A stretch of DNA of 22,901 nt, taken from NCBI GenBank assembly GCA_050742975.1, contig JBOGDQ010000282.1, forward strand, positions 1 through 22,901, read 5' to 3'. The position numbers were made by a program, and so were the translations under genes. The notes under the pieces were generated by a model. The model was given only the letters and a program-made list of their open reading frames with translations, had not been told where the DNA came from and searched no databases. This document shows positions 7,315 to 14,305 of this stretch, in pieces. Each line of letters begins with the position of its first letter. Position 1 is the first letter of the stretch. This DNA comes from JBDTGE01 sp050742975. GTDB lineage: Bacteria; Actinomycetota; Actinomycetes; Mycobacteriales; Jatrophihabitantaceae.

Positions 7315-8019
7315 GTGAGCCGGACAGTGTTGGTGACGGGCGGCAATCGGGGTATCGGTCTGGCGATCGCGCGGGCCTTCGAGGCGAACGGCGACCGGGT
7401 CGCGGTGACCCATCGCGGTAGCGGCGCGCGGGGAGGGCTGTTCGGCGTGCAGTGCGACGTGACCTCGGTCGAGGACGTCGATGCCGCGTTCACCGCGGTG
7501 GAGGCCGAGCTCGGCCCCGTCGAGGTCCTGGTGTCCAACGCCGGGATGACCGACGACACGCTGCTGCTGCGCATGAGCGAGGACTCGTTCCAGCGCGTTG
7601 TCGACGCCAACCTCACCGGTGCGTACCGGGTCGCCAAGCGAGCAGCGCAGGGCATGCTGCGTGCGCGAAGGGGACGGATGATCTTCCTCTCCTCGGTCGT
7701 GGCGCTCATCGGTTCGCCCGGACAGGCGAACTACGCCGCGAGCAAGGCCGGGCTGATCGGGCTGGCCCGCTCGATAGCGCGCGAGCTCGGCAGCCGGTCG
7801 ATCACCGCGAACGTCATCGCACCCGGCTTCATCGACACCGACATGACGGCCGAACTCAGCGACGCGCGCAAGGTGGAGATCCTGGCGAACGTCCCGCTCA
7901 ACCGGTACGGAGCGGTCGAGGAGGTTGCCGGCACCGCGGTGTTCCTGGCCTCGGACGCCGCCGCGTACATCTCCGGCGTCGTGCTGCCGGTCGACGGCGG
8001 ACTCGGAATGGGGATATAG
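7315..8019 (+). CDS. fabG1: 3-oxoacyl-ACP reductase FabG1 (MabA)
   Basis: This short-chain dehydrogenase catalyses the NADPH-dependent reduction of beta-ketoacyl-ACP in type II fatty acid synthesis. The 234-aa protein shows the cofactor motif TGGNRGIG at residues 8-15, NAG at about 75-77, and the catalytic Asn99, Ser127, Tyr140 and Lys144 (YAASK). It ends ISGVVLPVDGGLGMGI. From memory it aligns nearly throughout with M. tuberculosis FabG1, including THRGSGA near residue 35. That protein carries about 14 extra N-terminal residues before the VSR start seen here. It is the first gene of fabG1-inhA-hemH. The GTG start is chosen from the TAGCGT element seven bases upstream. Confidence 0.96.
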   Translation: MSRTVLVTGGNRGIGLAIARAFEANGDRVAVTHRGSGARGGLFGVQCDVTSVEDVDAAFTAVEAELGPVEVLVSNAGMTDDTLLLRMSEDSFQRVVDANLTGAYRVAKRAAQGMLRARRGRMIFLSSVVALIGSPGQANYAASKAGLIGLARSIARELGSRSITANVIAPGFIDTDMTAELSDARKVEILANVPLNRYGAVEEVAGTAVFLASDAAAYISGVVLPVDGGLGMGI

Positions 8020-8021
8020 AA

Positions 8022-8080
8022 GTGAGTGAGCATCGCAGCGAGCGCCAGCGGAGCGAACGGCCGATGAGCGCTTGCGCGAA
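8022..8080 (+). repeat. Intergenic repeat-like element between fabG1 and inhA
   Basis: The 73-base gap is filled mostly by GAGC/GCGAGC-type sequence beginning GTGAGTGAGC and containing CAGCGAGCG and GGAGCGAAC. The first ten bases are identical to those at 3036-3045, and the CCGATGAGCGC part resembles 3057 onward. Elements of this style sit at gene junctions in many high-GC actinobacteria (general recollection). Confidence 0.5.
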
Positions 8081-8086
8081 GAGGAG
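8081..8086 (+). promoter_or_regulatory. Shine-Dalgarno sequence of inhA
   Basis: GAGGAG lies six bases before the inhA ATG at 8093. Unlike fabG1, inhA is therefore expressed from a led transcript, as an internal operon gene. Confidence 0.7.
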
Positions 8087-8092
8087 AAATAG

Positions 8093-8863
8093 ATGAGTGG
8101 ACTTCTGGACGGCAAGCGGCTGCTGATCACCGGCGTGATCACCGACGCCTCGCTCGCGTTCGCAGTGGCGAGGGTGGCGCAGGAGCAGGGAGCGCAGATC
8201 GTGCTCACCGGCTTCGGCCGGATGTCCCTGGTCGAGCGGGTGGCCAAGCGCTTGCCGCAGCCGGCGCCGGTCATCGAGCTGGACGTGGCGAACGACGAGC
8301 ACCTCGCAACGCTCGCCGACCGCACCCGCGAGCACCTGGACGGGGTCGACGGGGTGTTCCACTCGATCGGCTTCGCGCCGGCGTCCTGCCTCGGCGGCGG
8401 CTTCCTCGACGCGCCGTGGGAGGACGTCGCAACCGCGGTGCAGGTCTCGGCGTACTCGCTCAAGTCCCTTGCCGTGGCGACCCTTCCGCTGTTCGGCGAG
8501 GCCGGCGGCTCGATCCTCGGGCTGACGTTCGACGCCACCGTCGCGTGGCCCGCCTACGACTGGATGGGCGTCGCGAAGGCCGGCCTCGAATCGACGTCCC
8601 GGTACCTCGCGCGCGAGCTCGGCCCGCGCCACATCCGCGTCAACCTGATCGCGGCCGGCCCGATCCGCACGATGGCCGCGAAGAGCATTCCCGGCTTCAG
8701 CCAGTTCGAGGACGCGTGGGACGGCCGGGCGCCGCTCGGCTGGGACAACGACGACAGCGGGCCGGTGGCTCGTTCGGCCTGCGCGCTCATGTCCGACTGG
8801 TTCCCCGCGACGACCGGCGAGATGGTGCACGTCGACGGCGGCTTCCACGCGATGGGCGTGTAG
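8093..8863 (+). CDS. inhA: Enoyl-ACP reductase InhA/FabI (NADH)
   Basis: This 256-aa enzyme performs the last, NADH-dependent reduction of each fatty acid elongation cycle. Visible hallmarks are the FabI-type nucleotide motif TGVITDAS near residue 13, FHSIGF with Ser91 (equivalent to InhA Ser94), and the catalytic Tyr155 and Lys162 (YDWMGVAK). AAGPIRT and ATTGEMVHVDGG follow. The substrate-binding loop between AAGPIRT and the W of AWDGRAPLGW is about 16 residues, against about 26 recalled for M. tuberculosis InhA. This accounts for most of the length difference (256 versus 269). A shorter loop favours ordinary C16-C18 acyl chains over long mycolate precursors (inference). It has its own GAGGAG. 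The hemH start follows three bases after the stop. Confidence 0.96.
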   Translation: MSGLLDGKRLLITGVITDASLAFAVARVAQEQGAQIVLTGFGRMSLVERVAKRLPQPAPVIELDVANDEHLATLADRTREHLDGVDGVFHSIGFAPASCLGGGFLDAPWEDVATAVQVSAYSLKSLAVATLPLFGEAGGSILGLTFDATVAWPAYDWMGVAKAGLESTSRYLARELGPRHIRVNLIAAGPIRTMAAKSIPGFSQFEDAWDGRAPLGWDNDDSGPVARSACALMSDWFPATTGEMVHVDGGFHAMGV

Positions 8864-8866
8864 CTC

Positions 8867-9904
8867 TTGCCCGAGTACGACGCGCTGCTGGTGCTGTCGT
8901 TCGGCGGTCCGGAGGGCCCCGAGGACGTCATGCCGTTCCTGCGCAACGTGACGCGCGGCCGCGGCGTGCCGGACGAGCGGCTGGAGGTGGTCGCGGCCCA
9001 CTACCGGCACTTCCACGGTGTGTCGCCGATCAATGCCCGCAACCGCGAGTTGATCGCCGCGCTGCGAGCCGAGTTCGACGCGAACGGCATCGAGTTGCCG
9101 ATCTACTGGGGCAACCGCAACTGGAAGCCGTACGTCGCCGACGCCGTGCGCCAGATGCGCTACGACGGCGTCCGGCGGGCCCTGGTGTTCGCGACCAGCG
9201 CGACCGCGTCGTACTCGGCCTGCCGCCAGTACCGCGAGGACATGGCGCAGGCGCGCGTGGTGTCCGGCGAGCGATCACCCGAGCTGGTCAAGCTGCGGCA
9301 CTTCTTCGACCACCCCGGCTTCGTCGCGGCGAACCTGGCGGGGGTGCAGGCGGCACTCGCCCGCTTGCCGGAGAGCGAGCGGGACGGGGCCCGCCTGGTG
9401 TTCACGGCGCACTCCGTCCCGGTCGCGATGAACGCCTCGTCCGGCCCGGCGGCGAACGGGCTGTACGAGGCGCAGCAGCGCGAGACGGCGCGGCTGGTGG
9501 CCGAGTCGGCCCGCGGATCGGGCGCGCAGTTCGACCTGGTGTGGCAGTCGCGTTCCGGCCCGGCCGAGGTCCCGTGGCTCGGACCGGACGTCAACGACCA
9601 CCTGCGTGCGCTGGCTGATCGGGGCGCGACCGCGGTGGTGCTGTCCCCGACCGGCTTCGTGGCCGACCACCTCGAGGTGCTCTGGGACCTGGACCACGAG
9701 GCGCGGGAGACCGCCGCGCAGCCGGGCCTGCAGTTCGTCCGCGCGGCGACGGCCGGGACGCACCCCGCCTTCGTCACCGCGATCCGCGAGCTCGTCCAGG
9801 AGCAGCTGTGCGGAGTCGAACCGAAGGCGCTGGGCACGCTCGGGCTCTGCGGGATCGACTGCCCGGCGCAGTGCTGTCCCGCGCCACGTCGCCGGGCGTC
9901 CTGA
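8867..9904 (+). CDS. hemH: Ferrochelatase (coproporphyrin/protoporphyrin)
   Basis: This 345-aa protein inserts ferrous iron into the porphyrin ring at the end of haem synthesis. In actinobacteria the substrate is usually coproporphyrin III (CpfC pathway, established for the group). The sequence shows LLVLSFGGPEGPEDV at the N-terminus, YWGNRNWKPYV, the catalytic His182 in FTAHSVP, and Glu270 in SPTGFVADHLEVLWD. The C-terminus is cysteine-rich (Cys315, 328, 332, 336, 337), and Cys119 lies in SYSACRQYRED. This fits the [2Fe-2S] cluster known from actinobacterial ferrochelatases, although I did not match each ligand. The TTG start follows three bases after the inhA stop, consistent with coupled translation. 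The order fabG1-inhA-hemH equals Rv1483-Rv1485 as recalled. Confidence 0.95.
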   Translation: MPEYDALLVLSFGGPEGPEDVMPFLRNVTRGRGVPDERLEVVAAHYRHFHGVSPINARNRELIAALRAEFDANGIELPIYWGNRNWKPYVADAVRQMRYDGVRRALVFATSATASYSACRQYREDMAQARVVSGERSPELVKLRHFFDHPGFVAANLAGVQAALARLPESERDGARLVFTAHSVPVAMNASSGPAANGLYEAQQRETARLVAESARGSGAQFDLVWQSRSGPAEVPWLGPDVNDHLRALADRGATAVVLSPTGFVADHLEVLWDLDHEARETAAQPGLQFVRAATAGTHPAFVTAIRELVQEQLCGVEPKALGTLGLCGIDCPAQCCPAPRRRAS

Positions 9905-9906
9905 CC

Positions 9907-10111
9907 GTGTGGCCCGACGGTCCGGAGGTCGAGCTCCCCGCCGGCGACGTCACGGTCGGCGTGGTCCGCATCGGCGCGACCGTCCGCCGCCCGCAGCCGA
10001 CGTTCCTCGTGGCAGCGGATGTGGGACGAGGGCGCCGGGGACACGATCACTCGTCGCGTGCAGTGGTTTGCCGAGGTGCGCCCCGAGCTTGCCGCCGCCC
10101 TCGCGGACTAG
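9907..10111 (+). pseudogene. Remnant of an aminoglycoside-phosphotransferase-family gene with internal deletion
   Basis: Right after hemH, the frame from GTG 9907 reads WPDGPEVELPAGDVTVGVV, then RIGATVRRPQP. This is the typical opening of actinobacterial aminoglycoside/choline phosphotransferase-like (APH) proteins as I recall them. About 15 codons later the match stops. In the next frame, 10019-10111 reads MWDEGAGDTITRRVQWFAE and then a short tail with LAAALAD before TAG, which resembles the C-terminus of the same family. The whole catalytic middle (about 200 residues, with the Brenner-type HxDxxxxN loop) is missing and the two ends are out of frame. The simplest reading is a decayed gene with a large internal deletion. 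A weaker alternative is that both similarities are chance in high-GC sequence. Confidence 0.6.
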
Positions 10112-10153
10112 GTGGCTGCCCGGCCGTGCGGCGTGCTGGTCGGGTCCGCCGCG

Positions 10154-10639
10154 TCAGTTCGGGTGCACGGTGTAGCCGCCGCGCGTGTCGATGATCGTCA
10201 CGGTGAACGAGGCGCCCTTGGGGTCCGAACACACGAACGTGCCCTTGACCGGCGTCTGGATGGACGGGCAGGTGACCCCGGTGTCGTGGAAGGTCGACTC
10301 GATGTAGGTCGCCACCTCGGGACCGTCGAGCGTGACGCCGACCTGCGACTTGGGAGGCGCGTTCCCGTTCGAGTTCGACGATCGCGCGACGAGTGCGGTG
10401 ACCAGCACGGCCAGCACGACGACGAGCAGCAGGCCGGCACCGGCCACGACGACGGTGGTGCGATCGACACGGACATCGCGCCGCGGCCGGGTGCCGCGCC
10501 CTCGCCTGCGCCTCGTCGACACGCGGGATCCGGCCGGTGCGGCTGCCGGGTCGTCGCCGGCTGGAGCGGCCGCACCGGGCCGGGCGTCCTCCCGGACGTC
10601 GCTATGGCGGCCGTCCTCAGCTGCAACGTATTGCGGCAT
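10154..10639 (-). CDS. Single-pass membrane protein with DUF4333-like extracellular domain
   Basis: This 161-aa protein has a Pro/Ala- and Arg-rich cytoplasmic part (residues 1-60, with an RRRRGRGTRPRR stretch) and one strong membrane segment at about 62-85. A small outside domain follows. That domain has the pattern VTCPS...VKGTFVCSDP...FTVTIIDTRGGYTV, with Cys124 and Cys137 probably disulfide-bonded. This resembles DUF4333, a common small extracellular domain of actinobacteria with unknown function. The start ATG at 10639 overlaps the 3' end of the lipoprotein gene by 23 bases, so the two are co-transcribed. It is the last gene of a three-gene surface-protein unit. Confidence 0.82.
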   Translation of the reverse strand: MPQYVAAEDGRHSDVREDARPGAAAPAGDDPAAAPAGSRVSTRRRRGRGTRPRRDVRVDRTTVVVAGAGLLLVVVLAVLVTALVARSSNSNGNAPPKSQVGVTLDGPEVATYIESTFHDTGVTCPSIQTPVKGTFVCSDPKGASFTVTIIDTRGGYTVHPN

Positions 10640-11063
10640 CAGGCCCTCCCGCCCGGGTCATGATCCGCACCGTTCCATCCACGGTGACGGTGCACTGGAT
10701 GAACCTCGCCGTCGAGTCCGCCGTTGCAGCGATCTCGGCTGAAATCCCGGGAGCCAGCCGGAACGTCTTGATCCACACCTGCCCCGTCACGCGGGTCTGG
10801 GCCCGGCTGCCGGCCACTGTCGTCGTCACCAGGAACCCCGAGCCGTCGGTCATGATGCGGTACACCCGCGCCGGCGCTGGTCCGCTCGCCGAGGTCTGGC
10901 CCGGCTGTGGAACGCCGCTCTGGCCCGGACCGGCCGACGGGCGCGATATCACTGGGGTAGGCAGCTGCGGCCCCCGCCCGCTCGAGACTTGCGTACATCC
11001 TGCCAGGGAGCCGCAGGTGACGAGGGCGAGACAGGCGAGCGCTGCCCGCCGTGTGCCGGCCAC
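10617..11063 (-). CDS. Lipoprotein with MmpS-like domain
   Basis: This 148-aa protein has a signal peptide with positive charges (TRR), a hydrophobic core and the lipobox LAGC, with Cys23 as the predicted lipidated residue. A Pro/Gly/Ser-rich spacer follows. A beta-rich domain then reads VYRIMTDGSGF, VTGQVWIKTFRLAPG and IQCTVTVDGTVRIMTRAGG, ending AIRCS. The two cysteines and the C-V-V-DG pattern resemble mycobacterial MmpS domains, which accompany MmpL lipid exporters. No MmpL gene is present here, so the link is structural inference only. The GTG start at 11063 has GGAG about nine bases upstream. The gene lies 29 bases downstream of the T/N/V repeat gene on the same strand. Confidence 0.8.
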   Translation of the reverse strand: MAGTRRAALACLALVTCGSLAGCTQVSSGRGPQLPTPVISRPSAGPGQSGVPQPGQTSASGPAPARVYRIMTDGSGFLVTTTVAGSRAQTRVTGQVWIKTFRLAPGISAEIAATADSTARFIQCTVTVDGTVRIMTRAGGPDAAIRCS

Positions 11064-11092
11064 TCACCTGCTCCTACCCTGCCAGCGGGAGG

Positions 11093-11725
11093 TCATCGGT
11101 GACCGGCCTTCGGCAGGCGGGCCCACACGAACGTCGCGATGAGGCCGATCGCGAGGGCGACGCCGCCGATACCGACACGCAGACTGGCGGCCGAGTTCGA
11201 CGTCGAAGCGCTGCTCGCCGCGCGTTGGTAGTCGAGCGTGTTGTACAGCGTCCCGGTCTGCATGTTGGTGACCTGGTTGGTGCGGGTGACGTGGTTGGTG
11301 CTGGTCACCTGGTTGGTGCGGGTCACGTTGTTGGTGTTGGTGACGTTGTTGGTGTTGGTGCTCGTCACGTTGTTCGTGTTGGTGACGTCGAAGTTGTTCA
11401 CGTTGGTGACCTGGTTGGTGCGGGTCAGGTTGTTCACGTTGGTGACCTGGTTGGTCTGCGTCAGCTGGTTCACGTTGGTCACGTCGACGGTGTTCGTCGC
11501 CGTGACGGTCGCGGCGTAGTAACTCGTCACCGAAGTGAAGATGGTGGTCGTGTCGGTCTGGGTCACCGTCGCGGTCACCGACGGGCCATCGGCCCGCGGC
11601 GCACCGGCCGATGACGGCGCGGTGCCGAGCATGAACCCGAGAACGACGACGAAGGCGCCGAACGCCAGTACGACAGCAGTCAACACCAGTCGAAAACTCT
11701 GGCGGTCAAGGCCGACCGACCCCAT
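11093..11725 (-). CDS. Membrane protein with Thr/Asn/Val hexapeptide repeats
   Basis: I do not recognise this 210-aa protein. It begins with a membrane segment (about residues 11-34) and has an outside region whose core (about 76-155) is a run of imperfect hexapeptides such as NQVTNV, NNLTRT, NNVTNT and NQVTST. A second membrane segment lies at about 184-201, followed by a short basic tail. About 13 hexads are visible. The regular alternation of Val/Leu with Thr/Asn ladders suggests a beta-solenoid or amyloid-like stack, held as a loop between two membrane anchors; this is inference. It starts at ATG 11725 behind a GGGGGG stretch. It has a very good promoter and is the first gene of a three-gene unit divergent from the secreted repeat protein. 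Confidence 0.85.
   Translation of the reverse strand: MGSVGLDRQSFRLVLTAVVLAFGAFVVVLGFMLGTAPSSAGAPRADGPSVTATVTQTDTTTIFTSVTSYYAATVTATNTVDVTNVNQLTQTNQVTNVNNLTRTNQVTNVNNFDVTNTNNVTSTNTNNVTNTNNVTRTNQVTSTNHVTRTNQVTNMQTGTLYNTLDYQRAASSASTSNSAASLRVGIGGVALAIGLIATFVWARLPKAGHR
11260..11490 (-). repeat. Degenerate 18-bp tandem repeat encoding the T/N/V hexapeptides
   Basis: On the plus strand the stretch is a string of GTTGGTGAC and CTGGTTGGTGCGGGTC variants at a period of about 18 bases. It codes on the minus strand for six-residue units. It is lower in GC than its surroundings, because Asn (AAC) and Thr (ACC) codons dominate. Confidence 0.75.
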
Positions 11726-11770
11726 GGTGCCCCCCTAGGACCGATGGGATGAAGCGCACTCGATGTTGGC

Positions 11771-11799
11771 ACTATACGAGTCCGGGCCGCCGGTGTCGA
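11771..11799 (-). promoter_or_regulatory. Sigma-70-type promoter of the minus-strand surface unit
   Basis: On the minus strand TCGACA (11794-11799), a 17-base spacer and TATAGT (11771-11776) match the -35/-10 consensus at five of six positions each. Transcription would begin near 11764, giving a leader of about 39 bases before the ATG at 11725. Confidence 0.7.
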
Positions 11800-11982
11800 T
11801 GGCCTGAATTGATCACAAGAATGGATCTTGGATAACGCCGGAAACGATCAATGGAGGCAGCTGTGACTACTGATAACTCGTGGGAAGGGAGTATCTACGA
11901 CGCCGATTAACCCCGATTAGTGGGCGACGCCGAATCATTGATGATTGAACCGGAAATTGCGTGCCCGTTAACAATTTGGGGA

Positions 11983-12011
11983 TTGACGCACAGCAATTGG
12001 GCAGCCATGAT
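11983..12011 (+). promoter_or_regulatory. Probable promoter of the secreted repeat-protein gene
   Basis: TTGACG (11983-11988), a 17-base spacer and CATGAT (12006-12011) form a housekeeping-type promoter. Its leader would be about 35 bases before the ATG at 12053. Confidence 0.5.
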
Positions 12012-12042
12012 CCGCAGTTACATCCGTGTTGACCGGCAGGTC

Positions 12043-12048
12043 GGGGGG
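12043..12048 (+). promoter_or_regulatory. G-run ribosome-binding site choosing the ATG at 12053
   Basis: GGGGGG lies four bases before the ATG. The same GGGGGGC(A/G)CCATGGG context begins the divergent T/N/V gene (11735 down to 11721, minus strand). It favours 12053 over the in-frame GTG at 12026. Confidence 0.5.
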
Positions 12049-12052
12049 CGCC

Positions 12053-14305
12053 ATGGGTCGGGTGGAGCGGGCGCGGTCGCGTGATGCGCGGCGGCTCATC
12101 CGTTACACCGCTTCGGCGCTGCTCGCGGGGGCGCTGCTCCTGCTGTCGACCCAGCCGGCGCTCGCGGACGGCCCCTCCGGCACTGCCGGTGCGAGCAGCG
12201 CATCGCCCTCGGCCGGTGGCACGACCGCCGAGGTATCCGGAGCTGACACCAGCCCGGACAGCACCAGCCCGGACAGCACGAGTCCGCAGTCGCCGCCCAG
12301 CACGTCCGCCGACCCCGCCGCGTCGCGTGCGACGGGCCCGGCTGACCCGACAGATGCGACAACCCAGAGCGCAGGGCCGTCCCTCGGACAGTCATCCGCT
12401 GCGGGCAGTACCGCCTCGAGCAGCAGCCCGCCAGCCGGAACCGTTCAGTCAACGCTGCCGGTCGGCGGTGGTTCGGTGGTAACCAGCACCGGCAGCGTCG
12501 CCCGGCCGTCGACCGTCCCCAGCACGAGCTCGACGCAACAGGCGATCGACACGTTCCTGAGCGAGCTCGTCTCCGCCGCACGCTCGACCGGCGCAGTGCT
12601 CCGCGCCGACCTGCCGGTCGACGCGGCGACGTGCCGCTGCGCGCTCTCGGTCGCGGTGTCGGTCGGGGGTGACGCGTACGCCGTGGCGCAGCGGGGCGTC
12701 AGCAGCACCGCGGGATCGGGCGGATCCGGTGGCGCGGGATCGACCGGCGCGGCGACCACGGTGAGCGTGAGCGGCCGTGGCCCGGCCTCGGCCACCTCGG
12801 TCTCGGGAGACGTCGGCGGCGAAGCCGGCGCGCCGCCGACCGGGTCCGGCGGCCAACCGAGCGAGGTCACCGGCGGGGACGGATCCGACGTCGCCGGAGA
12901 CGTCGAAGGACTCGTGGGAACCCTGCTGACGGCGAACGGCGCCGCCGCGATGGCTGTCGACAACGGCGACGTGTGCGCGCAAGGCAGCTGCGCCTCCGCC
13001 GTCGACATACAGGTCGCGGCGAGCAGCGGATGCGAGAGCGTGACAGGCTCGCCGTGCACGCTCGCGGTGGCCGTCGCGATCGGAGGCACCGCCCACGCGA
13101 GCGCGATCTCCGCGGGCGGTGCGAACCAGGCGCCGGCCGCGGCCGGCTGCGGTTCGGGCAGCGCCGGCTCGGCCCGCGCGATCTCGATCAGTGTGTCCGG
13201 CGCTGCGCGCGCAGCGGCGACGAGGGGCGCGACGCCGGCGTGCGCGCAGACCACATCGCCCGGGGCTCGATCCGGCGACACCGGAGCGGTCCTCGGCGTG
13301 GCGCTGGCGGGCGATGGCGCGTCCCTGAGCAGCGCGACGTCCGGCGACTCGGGCAGCGTCCTGATGCCACAGGGCGCCCAGAGCGGCGAGCCATCGATCG
13401 CGCTGACGGGGAACACGGGTGCGGCAGTGGGTATCGCGATCGCCCGGCACGGCGCGATCACACTGGTGCACTCCGGAAGCTCGGGCGTCGCCGACTCGAT
13501 CTGCACCAACTGCGGTGGAGCCGCGGCACCGGCCGGCGGCACGGCGATCGCCGTCGCTGCATCCGGCGACACCGGGATCAGCTATTCGCTGGCGATCGCG
13601 GGCGAGACGGCTTCGGTGCGGTCGGCGTCGGGCGGCAGCGGTCGGTCGATCGCGTGGACCATCCAGGGCGCCCCGGGCACCGGCAACCCGTCGGGCAAGG
13701 TCGTCGTCAAGGGACGTTCGGGCACCACCGGCGACACCGTGGTGGTGGCGGTCGGCCTCGACTCGTGGGTCGACGTCTGGACGTACACCGGCCAGTCCGG
13801 CCCGGTGCTCAGTACGGGCACCTGGGGGGTGTCGGGATGCACGTTCGTCGTGGCGACGTTAACTGCACGCTGCGCAGGGCAGGTCCGGCCGCCGCCCGGG
13901 ATGCCGGCCGGTTCGTCCTCCGGCGGCCCGGGAACGACCGGCGGGTCCGGCGTTTCGATCGGTCCGCCCGGATCCACCGGCACCGTGGATTCGACACCGC
14001 AGCAGCCGCCCGCGACGTACGACCTGCCCGCTGCGGCCTACGTCCGGCTGAGCCTCGGGCCGGCACCAAGCGCGTCGATATTGGTGCCGCTAACCGCGCC
14101 GACTCGAGACGGTGTCGGTCTCGATAACGACGGATCAGGCACCCCACTCGCACTTTCTCCGACGCCGGTATCAGACACGCTGCCTCGAACTCATTCAAAT
14201 TTGGAGCCGACGGTGGTACTACTCATCGCACTGGCTGCGCTGCTGGTTGCAGCGTGTCTTATGGCGCGCCATCGGGGGAGGCAACACACGATTAGCCGCA
14301 GCTGA
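12053..14305 (+). CDS. Secreted Ser/Thr/Gly-rich repeat protein with C-terminal membrane anchor
   Basis: I do not recognise this 750-aa protein. It has a twin-Arg-free basic start, a hydrophobic core (about residues 19-32) and a cleavage motif PALA before Asp39, so it is exported. Residues 40-150 are a Ser/Thr/Pro linker with TSPDS repeats. The middle carries repeated strands of alternating small hydrophobics (SVAVSVGG, LAVAVAIGG, AISISVSG), paired cysteines (CRC, CTNC and others) and SGDTG/SGDSG/TGNTG motifs. The tail shows LPRTH (codons 14180-14194), a membrane segment (about 720-738) and a basic end. This resembles a cell-wall sorting signal but lacks the canonical LPxTG glycine. It shares SG(D/N)TG with the giant gene 107 bases downstream, so joint function at the surface is inferred. 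No homology-based function can be given. Confidence 0.85.
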   Translation: MGRVERARSRDARRLIRYTASALLAGALLLLSTQPALADGPSGTAGASSASPSAGGTTAEVSGADTSPDSTSPDSTSPQSPPSTSADPAASRATGPADPTDATTQSAGPSLGQSSAAGSTASSSSPPAGTVQSTLPVGGGSVVTSTGSVARPSTVPSTSSTQQAIDTFLSELVSAARSTGAVLRADLPVDAATCRCALSVAVSVGGDAYAVAQRGVSSTAGSGGSGGAGSTGAATTVSVSGRGPASATSVSGDVGGEAGAPPTGSGGQPSEVTGGDGSDVAGDVEGLVGTLLTANGAAAMAVDNGDVCAQGSCASAVDIQVAASSGCESVTGSPCTLAVAVAIGGTAHASAISAGGANQAPAAAGCGSGSAGSARAISISVSGAARAAATRGATPACAQTTSPGARSGDTGAVLGVALAGDGASLSSATSGDSGSVLMPQGAQSGEPSIALTGNTGAAVGIAIARHGAITLVHSGSSGVADSICTNCGGAAAPAGGTAIAVAASGDTGISYSLAIAGETASVRSASGGSGRSIAWTIQGAPGTGNPSGKVVVKGRSGTTGDTVVVAVGLDSWVDVWTYTGQSGPVLSTGTWGVSGCTFVVATLTARCAGQVRPPPGMPAGSSSGGPGTTGGSGVSIGPPGSTGTVDSTPQQPPATYDLPAAAYVRLSLGPAPSASILVPLTAPTRDGVGLDNDGSGTPLALSPTPVSDTLPRTHSNLEPTVVLLIALAALLVAACLMARHRGRQHTISRS

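Larger units (their letters stand above)
11726..12052. promoter_or_regulatory. 327-bp divergent regulatory region, AT-richer than the rest
   Basis: This gap between the T/N/V gene and the secreted repeat gene holds no convincing gene. It contains two opposed promoters (listed separately), a direct repeat CCGATTA around 11903-11920, several GATAAC/GATCA stretches, and a small inverted repeat AATCA/TGATT at 11933-11946 that could be an operator. Its AT content stands out in this window. No riboswitch or small RNA could be recognised. Confidence 0.6.

Noticed and set aside
7246..8538. Upstream extension of the MDR frame on the minus strand
   Set aside because: It is antisense to fabG1 and inhA, and the family N-terminus starts at ATG 7245.
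11238..11519. Plus-strand frame looking like a Leu/Val-rich membrane protein
   Set aside because: It is the antisense of the T/N/V repeat gene, which has a promoter, ribosome-binding site and two sensible membrane anchors.
11726..12052. Riboswitch such as the cyclic di-AMP (ydaO) type
   Set aside because: Considered because of surface genes downstream, but no conserved core or multi-stem pattern could be recognised.
12096..13572. Minus-strand frames opposite the secreted repeat protein
   Set aside because: Same wobble-sharing shadow effect; the plus-strand protein has a signal peptide and C-terminal anchor.
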